The notes below the pieces were generated by a model. The model saw only the letters and a list, made by a program, of their open reading frames with translations. It did not search any database and was not told the DNA's origin. 39,866 bases of DNA, taken from contig JAKQJG010000060.1 of assembly GCA_029561305.1 (NCBI GenBank), positions 1-39,866 of the forward strand, written 5' to 3'. The position numbers and the translations under genes are program-made. This DNA is from Bacteroidota bacterium (GTDB taxonomy: Bacteria; Bacteroidota; Bacteroidia; Chitinophagales; Chitinophagaceae). This document shows positions 33,666 through 39,866 of this stretch, piece by piece (the first letter of the stretch is position 1; each line of letters begins with the position of its first letter).

Positions 33666-34472
33666 ATGATCTACTATAAAACAAAAGAGGAAATAGAATT
33701 GATGAGAATGAGCAGCCAGCTCGTGAGTAAAACACTGGCACATGTGGCGCTTCATATTAAAGAAGGTGTCAGCACTTTGCAATTAAATGATATAGCAGAA
33801 ACGTTTATCAGGGAGAATGGTGCCACACCTTCATTTAAGGGATATGGTACACCTCCTTTTCCTTTTGCATGTTGTATCAGTGTAAATGATGCGGTGGTAC
33901 ATGGTTTTCCTGTAAATGAACCGTTGAAGAATGGTGATATTGTTTCTATTGATGTAGGTGTTTATAAAAATGGGTTTCATGGCGACAGTGCATACACGTT
34001 TGCGGTAGGATCCATACCGGAGGAAACAAAAAAACTGATGGCCGATACAAAAGCTTCTTTGTACAAGGGCATTGAAAAAGCTGTACATGGAAACAGGGTA
34101 GGGGATATTGCTTACGCTATTCAGAATTACACTGAAAAAGAGCGTGGATATGGTGTAGTAAGAGAACTGGTGGGCCACGGTGTTGGCAGGAAATTGCACG
34201 AAGATCCACAAGTGCCTAATTATGGTAAACGTGGTACAGGTGCCAAGCTAAGAGAGGGGATGGTAATCGCAATTGAACCAATGATCAACATGGGGACAAA
34301 GAATGTATACCATGATAAGGATGGCTGGACCATCAGAACCGAAGATGGAAAGCCTGCGGCACACTATGAACATACGGTATGTGTGCAAAAAAACCAGGCC
34401 GATGTGTTATCCGGTTTTGCCGAAATAGAAGCTGCTGAAAAAGCGAATCCCAGTTTGTGTTCGGATTATTAG
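33666..34472 (+). CDS. map: Type I methionine aminopeptidase
   Basis: A 268-residue enzyme that removes the initiator methionine. All metal and catalytic residues are present: H79 (VVHGFP), D96, D107 (FHGDSAYTF), H171 (GHGVGRKLHE), E204 (IAIEPM) and E235 (HYEHTVCV). The start at ATG 33666 (MIYYKTKEEIELMR) is preferred over a GTG two codons earlier. It follows secY by 127 bases across a terminator-like hairpin. In most Bacteroidota map is followed by infA and the alpha operon; here the next gene is convergent and unrelated. Confidence 0.97.
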   Translation: MIYYKTKEEIELMRMSSQLVSKTLAHVALHIKEGVSTLQLNDIAETFIRENGATPSFKGYGTPPFPFACCISVNDAVVHGFPVNEPLKNGDIVSIDVGVYKNGFHGDSAYTFAVGSIPEETKKLMADTKASLYKGIEKAVHGNRVGDIAYAIQNYTEKERGYGVVRELVGHGVGRKLHEDPQVPNYGKRGTGAKLREGMVIAIEPMINMGTKNVYHDKDGWTIRTEDGKPAAHYEHTVCVQKNQADVLSGFAEIEAAEKANPSLCSDY

Positions 34473-34475
34473 ACT

Positions 34476-34510
34476 ATTCGTTATTCGTAATTCATTATTT
34501 GCAATTCGTT
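34476..34510. repeat. One-armed heptamer array (ATTCGTT word) after map
   Basis: Units begin at 34476, 34483, 34490, 34497 and 34504, exactly seven bases apart (ATTCGTT, ATTCGTA, ATTCATT and similar). The word is that of the right arm of element 9. There is no left arm. It lies between two convergent genes. Confidence 0.75.
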
Positions 34511-34520
34511 ATCGGGGATT

Positions 34521-35111
34521 TTACAACACCCTGTACTTACCGGCAACTCTTTCGTCCACCCAAATATGATTGGGGCTTATGTACGTGTCGTTGTACTGAA
34601 TGATAACCCCGGATTTTGCAAAAACATCTCTAACCAGTTCACTGCAGATATAACTCCTGTTGCGCTCCCGTTTGGTAACCCGGAAGAGTATGCGCATTAA
34701 TATCCTTACTATCTCATAATTATCGTAAGGTCTTGTAAGCGCATCCAGGCCAAAACTTAAGCCCCGGTTGAGTTGTTCTTTTGGCAGGGTTTGATGCAGT
34801 CTTGCGATCACTATTTGCCCTTTGTAGGGTCTTCTTTTTCCTTTATAGTCCTGTAGATACGTTGACAAGGGGATTAAGCGTATGCCCACATAAGGCTCAG
34901 CTTCCAGCATCATGACCCTGCCCAGTTCTTCATCTTTATACACTACGGCCACATGGCTCCACACACTTTTTGTAAGCTTTTGAATAACACCTGAAAAAGT
35001 ATAACTGCCACTGCAAAAAACAATGTCGCCTGTTTTCAGATGTTCCCTTATTTTTTGATAAGGTATCACGGGCATTTTTTTTATTTCGTCTTTAGAAACG
35101 GGTGAAGCCAT
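34521..35111 (-). CDS. YiiX/NlpC-P60-like (permuted papain fold) putative cysteine hydrolase
   Basis: A 196-residue protein with the permuted papain arrangement, in which the histidine precedes the cysteine. H53 is in WSHVAVVY, an acidic or polar third residue is likely E70 in MLEAEP, and C156 is in SYICSELV, the typical YiiX/DUF830 nucleophile context. The N-terminal LKTGDIVFCSGS strand and the LTRPYDNYEI segment also fit. No signal peptide is seen, so it is probably cytoplasmic. Relatives act on amide or ester bonds in peptides or lipids; the substrate here is unknown. It converges with map and is divergent from the flavoprotein gene. Confidence 0.85.
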   Translation of the reverse strand: MASPVSKDEIKKMPVIPYQKIREHLKTGDIVFCSGSYTFSGVIQKLTKSVWSHVAVVYKDEELGRVMMLEAEPYVGIRLIPLSTYLQDYKGKRRPYKGQIVIARLHQTLPKEQLNRGLSFGLDALTRPYDNYEIVRILMRILFRVTKRERNRSYICSELVRDVFAKSGVIIQYNDTYISPNHIWVDERVAGKYRVL

Positions 35112-35167
35112 TTTGGAGTGTGGTTTAAGTGTTTATTATTTCCGGCAGATATTTTATTAACTTTCTG

Positions 35168-35241
35168 ATTCCTTATTCTGCAGTCCTCATTCCTTATTTC
35201 TCTTGCCCCCTTGTTCATTGCTCATTGCCAATTGCCTCCTA
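35168..35241 (+). repeat. One-armed heptamer array (ATTCCTT and TTCATTG words) before the flavoprotein gene
   Basis: Units start at 35168, 35175, 35182, 35189 and 35196 (ATTCCTT type), and after a short break at 35214, 35221, 35228 and 35235 (TTCATTG, CTCATTG and similar). Both blocks are pyrimidine-rich, as in right arms of the ribosomal elements. The second block runs into the promoter of the next gene. Confidence 0.75.
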
Positions 35242-35247
35242 CTTTTG
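35217..35247 (+). promoter_or_regulatory. Promoter of the BaiN-like gene
   Basis: ATTG (35217-35220) is followed after 19 bases by a perfect TAnnTTTG box, TACTTTTG at 35240-35247. Initiation would occur a few bases before the ATG at 35262, so the leader is very short. The upstream half is made of heptamer units. Confidence 0.65.
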
Positions 35248-35261
35248 CTCCCATCTAAGTT

Positions 35262-36551
35262 ATGAATAAAAAAACACTGGTTGTAATTGGCGGCGGTGCA
35301 GCAGGTTTTTTCTGTGCAGTGAATGCTGCAAGAATAAATCCTGCTTTGCAGGTGATTATTGTTGAAAAGTCATCAAAACTGTTGAGCAAGGTAAAAATAA
35401 GCGGAGGAGGCAGATGTAATGTGACGCATCATTGTTTCAGCATAGCAGAGATGATAAAAAAATATCCCAGGGGAAGCAGTTTTTTAAAAAAGGCATTTCA
35501 TCATTTTTTCACAACAGATACGATACAATGGTTTGAGGAAAGAGGCGTGCAGCTTAAGACGGAAGCAGATGGAAGAATGTTTCCTGTTACAGATTCATCG
35601 CAAACCATCATTGATTGTTTGATGAGAGAAGCCAATAAATATGGCGTGGAGATTTTGATGAACAGGGAGGTGTTGTCAACCTTGCCTGCCGGCAGGCAGG
35701 TGGTGAATGGTGAGTCGTCAATTGTGAATAATGAATTGTCAATAGAGAGAAATCAGTGGAAGGTAGCATTTAAAGATGCCGGGAGTATTATAGCAGATTA
35801 TGTTTGTATTGCAAGTGGTGGCTATCCAAAGTCAATACAGTTTGAGTGGTTAAAGAAACCGGGTCATACCATTGAAGAGCCCGTACCTTCTTTGTTTACA
35901 TTTAATCTCCCGGGCAACAATATTACAGAGTTGATGGGTGTGGTGGCTGAAAATGCAGTGGTGAAAATCAATGGAACTAAATTGTCTTCCCAGGGACCCT
36001 TGCTGATAACGCATTGGGGAATGAGCGGCCCGGCTGTACTAAAATTGTCTTCCTTTTCCGCAAGGGAACTGGCTGCAGCCAACTGGCATTTTACCATTGC
36101 GGTTAACTGGAATGCTGAATACAATGAAAATACGGCCAGGGAAAAGCTGCAGGCGGTACGTTTTGAAACAGCAGCAAAAAAGATCATCAATACCAATCCA
36201 TTTAACCTGCCGCAACGCCTTTGGCAGTACCTTTTAAAATTTAGTGAAATAGAGGAAGATGCCCGCTGGGCGGATCTGCCTGCTAAAGAACAAAACAAAC
36301 TGGTGAAAAATATATGTACACAAGAGTTTGCAGTAAAAGGGAAAACAACATTTAAAGAAGAGTTTGTAACAGCCGGCGGTATCAACCTGGATGAGATTGA
36401 TCACAATACCATGCAAAGCAAGATTGCTCCGAACTTGTATTTTGCAGGTGAGGTGATGAATGTAGATGGCGTAACAGGCGGTTTTAATTTTCAAAATGCA
36501 TGGACCACAGGTTGGATCGCTGCTAAAGCAATTGCTTTACAATGTTCATAA
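35262..36551 (+). CDS. NAD(P)/FAD-dependent oxidoreductase of the BaiN/HI0933 family, with repeat-derived insert
   Basis: A 429-residue flavoprotein. The dinucleotide-binding motif is GGGAAG at residues 10-15, followed by the family signature KISGGGRCNVTHHC around 45-58. The C-terminal FAD-contact block YFAGEVMNVDGVTGGFNFQ and the NAWTTGW segment are intact, so the protein should be active. Residues of about 141-161 (LPAGRQ, then VVNGESS and VNNELS text) are not expected in the family; this stretch is encoded by a GC palindrome plus six 7-base units and looks like a repeat translated in frame. Physiological substrates of this family outside bile-acid metabolism are largely unknown. It has its own promoter. 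Confidence 0.9.
   Translation: MNKKTLVVIGGGAAGFFCAVNAARINPALQVIIVEKSSKLLSKVKISGGGRCNVTHHCFSIAEMIKKYPRGSSFLKKAFHHFFTTDTIQWFEERGVQLKTEADGRMFPVTDSSQTIIDCLMREANKYGVEILMNREVLSTLPAGRQVVNGESSIVNNELSIERNQWKVAFKDAGSIIADYVCIASGGYPKSIQFEWLKKPGHTIEEPVPSLFTFNLPGNNITELMGVVAENAVVKINGTKLSSQGPLLITHWGMSGPAVLKLSSFSARELAAANWHFTIAVNWNAEYNENTAREKLQAVRFETAAKKIINTNPFNLPQRLWQYLLKFSEIEEDARWADLPAKEQNKLVKNICTQEFAVKGKTTFKEEFVTAGGINLDEIDHNTMQSKIAPNLYFAGEVMNVDGVTGGFNFQNAWTTGWIAAKAIALQCS
35681..35743 (+). repeat. Palindrome plus heptamer array inside the BaiN-like gene
   Basis: GCCTGCCGGCAGGC (35684-35697) is a perfect palindrome. Units follow at 35702, 35709, 35716, 35723, 35730 and 35737 (GGTGAAT, CGTCAAT, TGTGAAT and similar), exactly seven bases apart. 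The 42 bases of units keep the reading frame. Confidence 0.8.
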
Positions 36552-36629
36552 AATAATCATTAATTATTCATTAATAATTTTAACTATTAGAGGCTAGACT
36601 TATAAGGGAACTTAAAATCTAAGGGTGCC

Positions 36630-36657
36630 AACGAGAAACAAGAAACGAGAAACATTG
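36630..36657. repeat. Short heptamer array (AACGAGA word)
   Basis: Units at 36630, 36637, 36644 and 36651 (AACGAGA, AACAAGA, AACGAGA, AACATTG) lie between two convergent genes. No second arm is seen. Confidence 0.65.
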
Positions 36658-36659
36658 TT

Positions 36660-37124
36660 TCACTTTCTCTCCAGCCAGCTTTTTTCCTTTGGATCCCCGG
36701 TGGCGAGAATGCCCGCTGCGATCAATATCAAAATCAGGTGCAGTGCAAACCAGGCTTTGTTATAAGATTGATAGGTCTCAAACCAGTCTGACTTTATGTT
36801 GAAATAAGAAAGCACCGCAATAAGAAGTTGTACAATGCAAACCAGGCTGCCAACAGTCAACAGTATCCTGGATGTAACAGACGCCAGTTTTACTTTTCCC
36901 ATGGATATTTTCTTATGTACCAGGTAGTAAGCTGCAAATAAAATAAAGTACGGTATCGTGGTGATAAAAATTTCAAAGGCATAGGCAGATCCAGGAATAA
37001 AAGAAACAGATACTGCAAATAGTTTCAGCACATAAAAGATAATGGCAATAAGGGCAAATATGCCAAATACACTTGCCAGCAGCAGCCACACCAGCACAAA
37101 ATATTTATTAGTATTGTTATTCAT
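36660..37124 (-). CDS. Four-span membrane protein, unknown function
   Basis: A 154-residue protein with four clear hydrophobic segments (about residues 9-33, 47-67, 82-105 and 123-142), an Asn-rich start MNNNTNKYF and a charged end (GDPKEKSWLERK). I do not recognise the family. It is preceded on the same strand, at a distance of 33 bases, by a 36-residue peptide whose start (MNNHNISKYFGL) resembles its own. The two are probably co-transcribed and related. A 12-base inverted repeat GTACA-GG-TGTAC (37139-37150) lies between them. Confidence 0.78.
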   Translation of the reverse strand: MNNNTNKYFVLVWLLLASVFGIFALIAIIFYVLKLFAVSVSFIPGSAYAFEIFITTIPYFILFAAYYLVHKKISMGKVKLASVTSRILLTVGSLVCIVQLLIAVLSYFNIKSDWFETYQSYNKAWFALHLILILIAAGILATGDPKEKSWLERK

Positions 37125-37157
37125 TGTGAGTTTGTTTTCGTACAGGTGTACCAGGAA

Positions 37158-37268
37158 TTAAGAATGGGCAAAAGCGAATAATAAAACAAGCAATGCAGTA
37201 AAAGCAAGTGCGGCCAGTATAACAATGCCCATTAAACCGAAATATTTGCTGATATTATGGTTGTTCAT
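37158..37268 (-). CDS. 36-residue single-span membrane peptide
   Basis: A short frame encoding MNNHNISKYFGLMG, a hydrophobic helix of about 20 residues (IVILAALAFTALLVLLF) and the end AFAHS. Its N-terminus matches that of the following membrane protein (MNN, then KYF, then a hydrophobic run), which argues for a real peptide. A perfect 12-base palindrome GAACAATTGTTC at 37296-37307 lies about 28 bases upstream and may be an operator. Function is unknown. Its size is in the range of accessory peptides of membrane complexes, but nothing here links it to one. Confidence 0.55.
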   Translation of the reverse strand: MNNHNISKYFGLMGIVILAALAFTALLVLLFAFAHS

Positions 37269-37373
37269 TCTTATAACAAAATAACAACATCCATTGAACA
37301 ATTGTTCCAGAATGGTATTGTTTTATTATTAAGATGGTTATTAACACAGCCGCCAGGTACTTTTACCTAAGGG

Positions 37374-37408
37374 CTAAAAAAATCCCACCGCTTAAGTACG
37401 GTGGGATT
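37374..37408 (-). terminator. Rho-independent terminator of rpsA
   Basis: AATCCCACCG (37381-37390) pairs perfectly with CGGTGGGATT (37399-37408) around eight bases. On the minus strand it is followed by a run of T (A-run at 37376-37382). It starts 20 bases after the rpsA stop. Confidence 0.9.
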
Positions 37409-37428
37409 ACATTTTTCACTGGCAAATA

Positions 37429-39414
37429 TTATTCAGCTTTTGGCTCTTCGCTGGCGGGTGCTTCTGCAGCGCCTGCGTCCAGTTTAGCTTTAATATCGGC
37501 TAAAGCACTCAGGTCGCCAAGGGTAGATTTCTCTACTTTGCTTTGCAGGTTTTTCACTGCTTTCTTGGTTACTTCAGCTTCTGCTTTTTTCTCTTTGGCC
37601 ACAACCTGCTTTTCTTCTTCTATCGCCTGCTCCCACAAACGGGTATGGCTAAGAACAATACGCTTGTCGTTACGGTCAAATTCAATCACCATAAACTTGT
37701 TCACTTCATCAGCAACAATGCTCTTACCATCTTCTTTTGCAAGGTGACGGTTAGGGGCAAAGCCTTCCAGGCCATAAGGTAACTGCACTACGGCGCCTTT
37801 GTCATCACGTTTGATAACAGTGCCTTCGTGTATGCTGCCTACAGGGAAAGTGCCTTCCAGTGTGTTCCATGGATCTTCTTCAATTTGCTTGTGGCCTAAC
37901 TGCAATTTGCGTCCGTCTTTATCAATGTTCAAAATAACCACATCAATGTTGCTGGCAACCTTGGTGTACTCATTCGGATTGTTGAAACGCTTTAACCAGC
38001 TCAGGTCGCTGATGTGAACCATTCCACCAATACCGGTAGCCAGTTCCACAAACACACCATATGGCGTGATGTTTTTAACAACACCTGTATGCTTGCTTCC
38101 TTCGGGGAACTTGGTTTCAATTTCACTCCATGGATCAGCACTCAATTGTTTAATAGAAAGGCTCATCTTACGGGTGTCTTTGTCAAGTGTTACCACTTTG
38201 GCTTCGTATTCATCACCCAGTTTAAAGAATTCTTTAGCATTTACCGGCGTGTTAGCCCATGTAATTTCACTTACGTGAACAAGGCCTTCAACACCTGGCA
38301 TGATTTCTAAGAATGCACCATAGTCTTCAATATTTACCACTTTGCCTTTTACAACTTCACCTTCTTTAATATTCTCTGTTAAAGTATCCCATGGATGAGG
38401 AGTCAATTGTTTCAAGCCAAGGCTGATACGTTTTTTATCATCATCAAAGTCAAGAACAACCACGTTCAGTTTCTGGTCCATCTTCAACACCTCCGTTGGG
38501 TGGTTGATACGGCCCCATGAAATATCAGTGATATACAATAAACCATCTAAGCCACCAAGGTCAAGAAACGCACCGAAGTCGGTGATGTTTTTGATAGTAC
38601 CTTCCAGTACCTGTCCTTTTTCAAGCTTGCCGATGATCTCTGCCCTTTGTGCTTCGATATCGCTTTCAATAAGTGCTTTGTGAGATACAACAGCATTCTT
38701 GATTGTTTCGTTGATCTTAACAACTTTGAACTCCATTGTTTTACCAACAAACTGATCGTAATCAGTTACTGGTTTCACGTCGATCTGGCTGCCTGGTAAG
38801 AATGTTTCCATACCAAATACGTCTACGATCAGGCCGCCTTTAGTTTTGCTGGTAACGATACCTGTAACAATTTCACCGGTTTTGTGCAGTTCAACAATTC
38901 TTTCCCAGGCACGGCTGGTACGGGCTTGTTTACGGCTCAGGTGAAGATTACCATCACGGTCTTCTTTTTCCACTACCATTACTTCAATGATATCACCCAC
39001 TTTAAGACCACCGGGAATATCCCTGAATTCGTTCAGAGAGATCAATCCGTCGCTTTTAAAGCCGATATTAACCACCGCATCTGTTTTTGTGAGGGCTTCA
39101 ATTGTAGCCTGCACCATTTCGCCGTCGTTAATTTGCTTAAAAGTGTCATCGTACACTTTGTCGTACTTCAGTTTTTCGTCTTTGGTGTAGCTGGTTACGT
39201 TGCGCTTGTCAACACTCCAGTCAAAGTCGTCATGAGCAGTTACGATCCTTTCTTCTACCGGTTTGGCTGCCACTACTGGCTCCGTTACCGGGGTTTCAGC
39301 TACTTCAGCAGCAGCTTCCACAGGCACATTTGTTACCGCAGCAGGTTCAGCTTCTGGAGAAGCAGCACCTTCCTGTGCATCTGCGTTTAATTGTTTAACA
39401 ATATTGAAAGACAT
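37429..39414 (-). CDS. rpsA: 30S ribosomal protein S1
   Basis: A 661-residue mRNA-binding protein with six S1 (OB-fold) repeats. Markers in order are GEMVQATIEALTKTDAVV, GEIVTGIVTSKTKGG, GQVLEGTIKNITDFGAFLDL, GEVVKGKVVNIEDYGAFLEI, GSKHTGVVKNITPYGVFVEL and the degenerate GSIHEGTVIKRDDKGAVV. The N-terminus is an Ala/Glu/Pro/Val-rich low-complexity stretch of about 60 residues and the C-terminus is a charged helix plus an acidic tail, as in other Bacteroidota S1 proteins. In a phylum that makes little use of Shine-Dalgarno sequences, S1 probably carries much of mRNA recruitment. It stands alone with its own promoter and terminator. Confidence 0.97.
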   Translation of the reverse strand: MSFNIVKQLNADAQEGAASPEAEPAAVTNVPVEAAAEVAETPVTEPVVAAKPVEERIVTAHDDFDWSVDKRNVTSYTKDEKLKYDKVYDDTFKQINDGEMVQATIEALTKTDAVVNIGFKSDGLISLNEFRDIPGGLKVGDIIEVMVVEKEDRDGNLHLSRKQARTSRAWERIVELHKTGEIVTGIVTSKTKGGLIVDVFGMETFLPGSQIDVKPVTDYDQFVGKTMEFKVVKINETIKNAVVSHKALIESDIEAQRAEIIGKLEKGQVLEGTIKNITDFGAFLDLGGLDGLLYITDISWGRINHPTEVLKMDQKLNVVVLDFDDDKKRISLGLKQLTPHPWDTLTENIKEGEVVKGKVVNIEDYGAFLEIMPGVEGLVHVSEITWANTPVNAKEFFKLGDEYEAKVVTLDKDTRKMSLSIKQLSADPWSEIETKFPEGSKHTGVVKNITPYGVFVELATGIGGMVHISDLSWLKRFNNPNEYTKVASNIDVVILNIDKDGRKLQLGHKQIEEDPWNTLEGTFPVGSIHEGTVIKRDDKGAVVQLPYGLEGFAPNRHLAKEDGKSIVADEVNKFMVIEFDRNDKRIVLSHTRLWEQAIEEEKQVVAKEKKAEAEVTKKAVKNLQSKVEKSTLGDLSALADIKAKLDAGAAEAPASEEPKAE

Positions 39415-39421
39415 AATAATA

Positions 39422-39452
39422 CCCCGTTGTTTTATACGGGGCAGCGAAGGTA
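39422..39452 (-). promoter_or_regulatory. rpsA promoter box and leader hairpin
   Basis: On the minus strand TACCTTCG spans 39452-39445, identical to the -7 box before rpsJ. A clear TTTG at the expected distance is missing; a T-rich tract is there instead. CCCCGT (39422-39427) and ACGGGG (39436-39441) form a perfect stem overlapping the predicted start of transcription. Confidence 0.5.
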
Positions 39453-39572
39453 AGCCATCAGAGCGGTTTTGGGAAGAAAAAAGGCAGGTTTTTTACAGCG
39501 ATTTTACAGCGAAACCGGGTCTTTTTACCCTTGCATCGGGCTGTATGCCAGGATTCAGCCACTGTACAGCAG

Positions 39573-39866
39573 TTATTTCTTTGAGATCTTTGAAATAGTT
39601 GCCCCAACTGATCTGCCTGGTTTATCCATGTCCCTGATTGCAAGATCCACTGCGGATTGAATAAGGTCTTTCACTTTTTTATTCCTGTAATCTGATGCGG
39701 TATTAACAGGAATATGCCTTATTAAATTTCCTGTGCCGGTCAGCAGATGATGCCGGTCTTTCAGCAATGTTCCTTTATTAAAACCCAGGTTCAAATGACT
39801 GGTATAAATGGGCAGCATGCAAAATGCATCCGACAGTTTATCTGAAACGGAGAACACGGTGGTGAG
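39573..39866 (-). CDS. DUF1801-like protein, N-terminus cut by window edge
   Basis: At least 98 codons are open to the right edge. The visible part has the DUF1801 pattern: a hydrophobic strand LNLGFNKGTLL, then HLLTGTGNLIRHIPV, then a helix KVKDLIQSAVDLAIRD, and a Ser/Lys-rich end. Family members usually have 50 or so more residues before this point, so the GTG at 39857 is not taken as the start; the frame continues upstream of it with L-T-T. Function of the family is not established. It is transcribed on the same strand as rpsA and ends 158 bases before it. Confidence 0.75.
   Translation of the reverse strand, partial: LTTVFSVSDKLSDAFCMLPIYTSHLNLGFNKGTLLKDRHHLLTGTGNLIRHIPVNTASDYRNKKVKDLIQSAVDLAIRDMDKPGRSVGATISKISKK

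Noticed and set aside
39416..39572. A tRNA or small RNA upstream of rpsA
   Set aside because: No cloverleaf or other known fold could be made; the stretch contains a short TTTTACAGCGA duplication only.

Overview
The window looks like chromosomal DNA from a member of the Bacteroidota, most likely of the Chitinophagaceae type. The evidence is Bacteroidota-style promoters (TTTG, about 19 bases, TAnnTTTG-like), almost no Shine-Dalgarno sequences, a TonB-dependent receptor operon, a long S1 protein with an Ala/Glu-rich N-terminus, and a BaiN/HI0933-type flavoprotein. This placement rests on reading alone; no database was searched.

Layout. (1) 1-8448, minus: a giant cyclic beta-1,2-glucan synthase homologue (NdvB/ChvB type), cut by the left edge close to its C-terminus. 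(2) 8696-9163: a small membrane protein. (3) 9206-13603, minus: a four-gene operon of TonB-dependent receptor, YfiR-like periplasmic protein, sensor histidine kinase and single-domain response regulator. A second single-domain regulator is divergent at 13899-14264. (4) 14314-15706, minus: CsbD-like, an unknown protein and a DUF892 ferritin-like protein, which looks like a stress group. (5) 16170-16580: a membrane protein with cysteine pairs. (6) 16906-19198: mlaE-mlaF-mlaD, a lipid ABC transporter. (7) 19383-21179: a secreted beta-rich protein. (8) 21347-34472: the S10 and spc ribosomal protein operons joined in canonical order from rpsJ to secY, then map. Neither the str genes (rpsL, rpsG, fusA) nor the alpha-operon genes (infA, rpsM, rpsK, rpsD, rpoA, rplQ) flank it. 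(9) 34521-37268: a YiiX-like hydrolase, a BaiN-like flavoprotein, a four-helix membrane protein and a 36-residue membrane peptide. (10) 37429-39414, minus: rpsA. (11) 39573-39866, minus: a DUF1801-like protein cut by the right edge.

The most unusual structure is not a gene. Twelve of the 22 gaps between ribosomal protein genes hold a 60-140 base element built of 7- or 8-base units repeated in strict register. A left arm is followed by a roughly reverse-complementary right arm that ends about 5-11 bases before the next start codon in ten cases. Each element uses its own word (AATTTGAA, ATTAGCAA, GTTTAAA, ACGAAT, AGCTnnn), but architecture and orientation are constant. One-armed relatives occur near map and baiN, and one is read in frame inside the baiN-like gene.

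A second notable module is the TonB receptor/YfiR/kinase operon. The kinase carries what looks like a YfiN-type periplasmic sensor joined to a histidine kinase, suggesting YfiR control of phosphotransfer instead of cyclic-di-GMP synthesis.
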